The notes under the pieces were generated by a model. It saw only the letters and a list, made by a program, of their open reading frames with translations, did not search any database and was not told the DNA's origin. This document shows positions 45,648-45,747 of a stretch of 45,747 nt of DNA, piece after piece (the first letter of the stretch is position 1; every line of letters starts with the position of its first letter). The stretch covers positions 1-45,747 of the forward strand of contig JABDLO010000038.1 in the NCBI GenBank assembly GCA_013002995.1. Direction: 5' to 3'. The stretch is from Saprospiraceae bacterium (GTDB lineage Bacteria > Bacteroidota > Bacteroidia > Chitinophagales > Saprospiraceae). Position numbers and translations under genes: made by a program.

Positions 45648-45747
45648 TCATTGATCGCTTTGATCTTATGCAATAAACGTGCACAGTACAATATTGTTAT
45701 AAAAAATTGATACATAGGGTTAAGGAAGGGTTAAAATCAGGTTTTTC

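Overview
The window looks like chromosome from a free-living, heterotrophic member of the Bacteroidota. The sequence is AT-rich. Many upstream regions carry the Bacteroidota sigma-factor -7 motif TAnnTTTG and lack strong Shine-Dalgarno sequences. Several families are typical of the phylum: PorT-type barrels, a two-component propeller sensor kinase, a TonB-plug lipoprotein, secreted GH2 and sialate-esterase enzymes, and TlpA-type thioredoxins. I cannot name the genus. No rRNA, tRNA, CRISPR array, prophage or intact transposase gene was seen.

Layout. 1-8.8 kb: the start of a carboxypeptidase-regulatory-like exported protein running off the left edge, a PAS/LuxR regulator, a fumarylacetoacetase-family hydrolase, an AbgB-like M20 amidohydrolase, trpS, a PorT-like barrel, a nested pair of non-autonomous mobile elements (4986-5414), ridA, rpmF with its DUF177 partner, a plug-only lipoprotein and an exported alpha/beta hydrolase. 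9-15.2 kb: a DUF1080 lipoprotein, a SnoaL-like pseudogene with two in-frame TAG codons, a divergent Lrp regulator and PLP-dependent methionine gamma-lyase/cystathionine gamma-synthase-type enzyme, and unfamiliar small exported proteins, including a coupled lipoprotein plus Cys/Trp-rich 79-residue protein. 15.3-21.7 kb: a GT4 glycosyltransferase, then a sialate O-acetylesterase/GH2 beta-galactosidase operon for glycan breakdown. 21.9-25 kb: a tight operon of two CBS-pair proteins, a GCS2 ligase fused to a further CBS pair, and a diacylglycerol/undecaprenol kinase.

25-31 kb: a propeller/LytS-type histidine kinase, an exported amidohydrolase, an FMN reductase and a REC-LuxR response regulator. 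31-36.2 kb: the most interesting block, a minus-strand operon of four tightly spaced genes: TolC-like outer-membrane protein, HlyD-like adaptor, TackOD1 zinc-binding signalling protein and processive GT2 synthase. I read it as a regulated exopolysaccharide synthesis/export machine that departs from the classical Bcs, Pga, Alg and Pel layouts. 36.6-45.7 kb: an XdhC-like protein, fumC, an SRPBCC protein, an atypical pyruvate-kinase-like enzyme without the C-terminal domain, a YdeI/DUF1905 protein, a Mn-type superoxide dismutase with a clear terminator, a 214-bp-period tandem repeat, a small lipoprotein and a two-gene exported thioredoxin-like operon.

How they fit together: most genes are housekeeping or envelope functions. 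The likely connected modules are (i) the secreted glycan-degrading pair, (ii) the GT2/TackOD1/HlyD/TolC export cassette, (iii) the CBS-regulated ligase operon and (iv) the redoxin pair. Several neighbouring gene pairs converge tail to tail with almost no gap.
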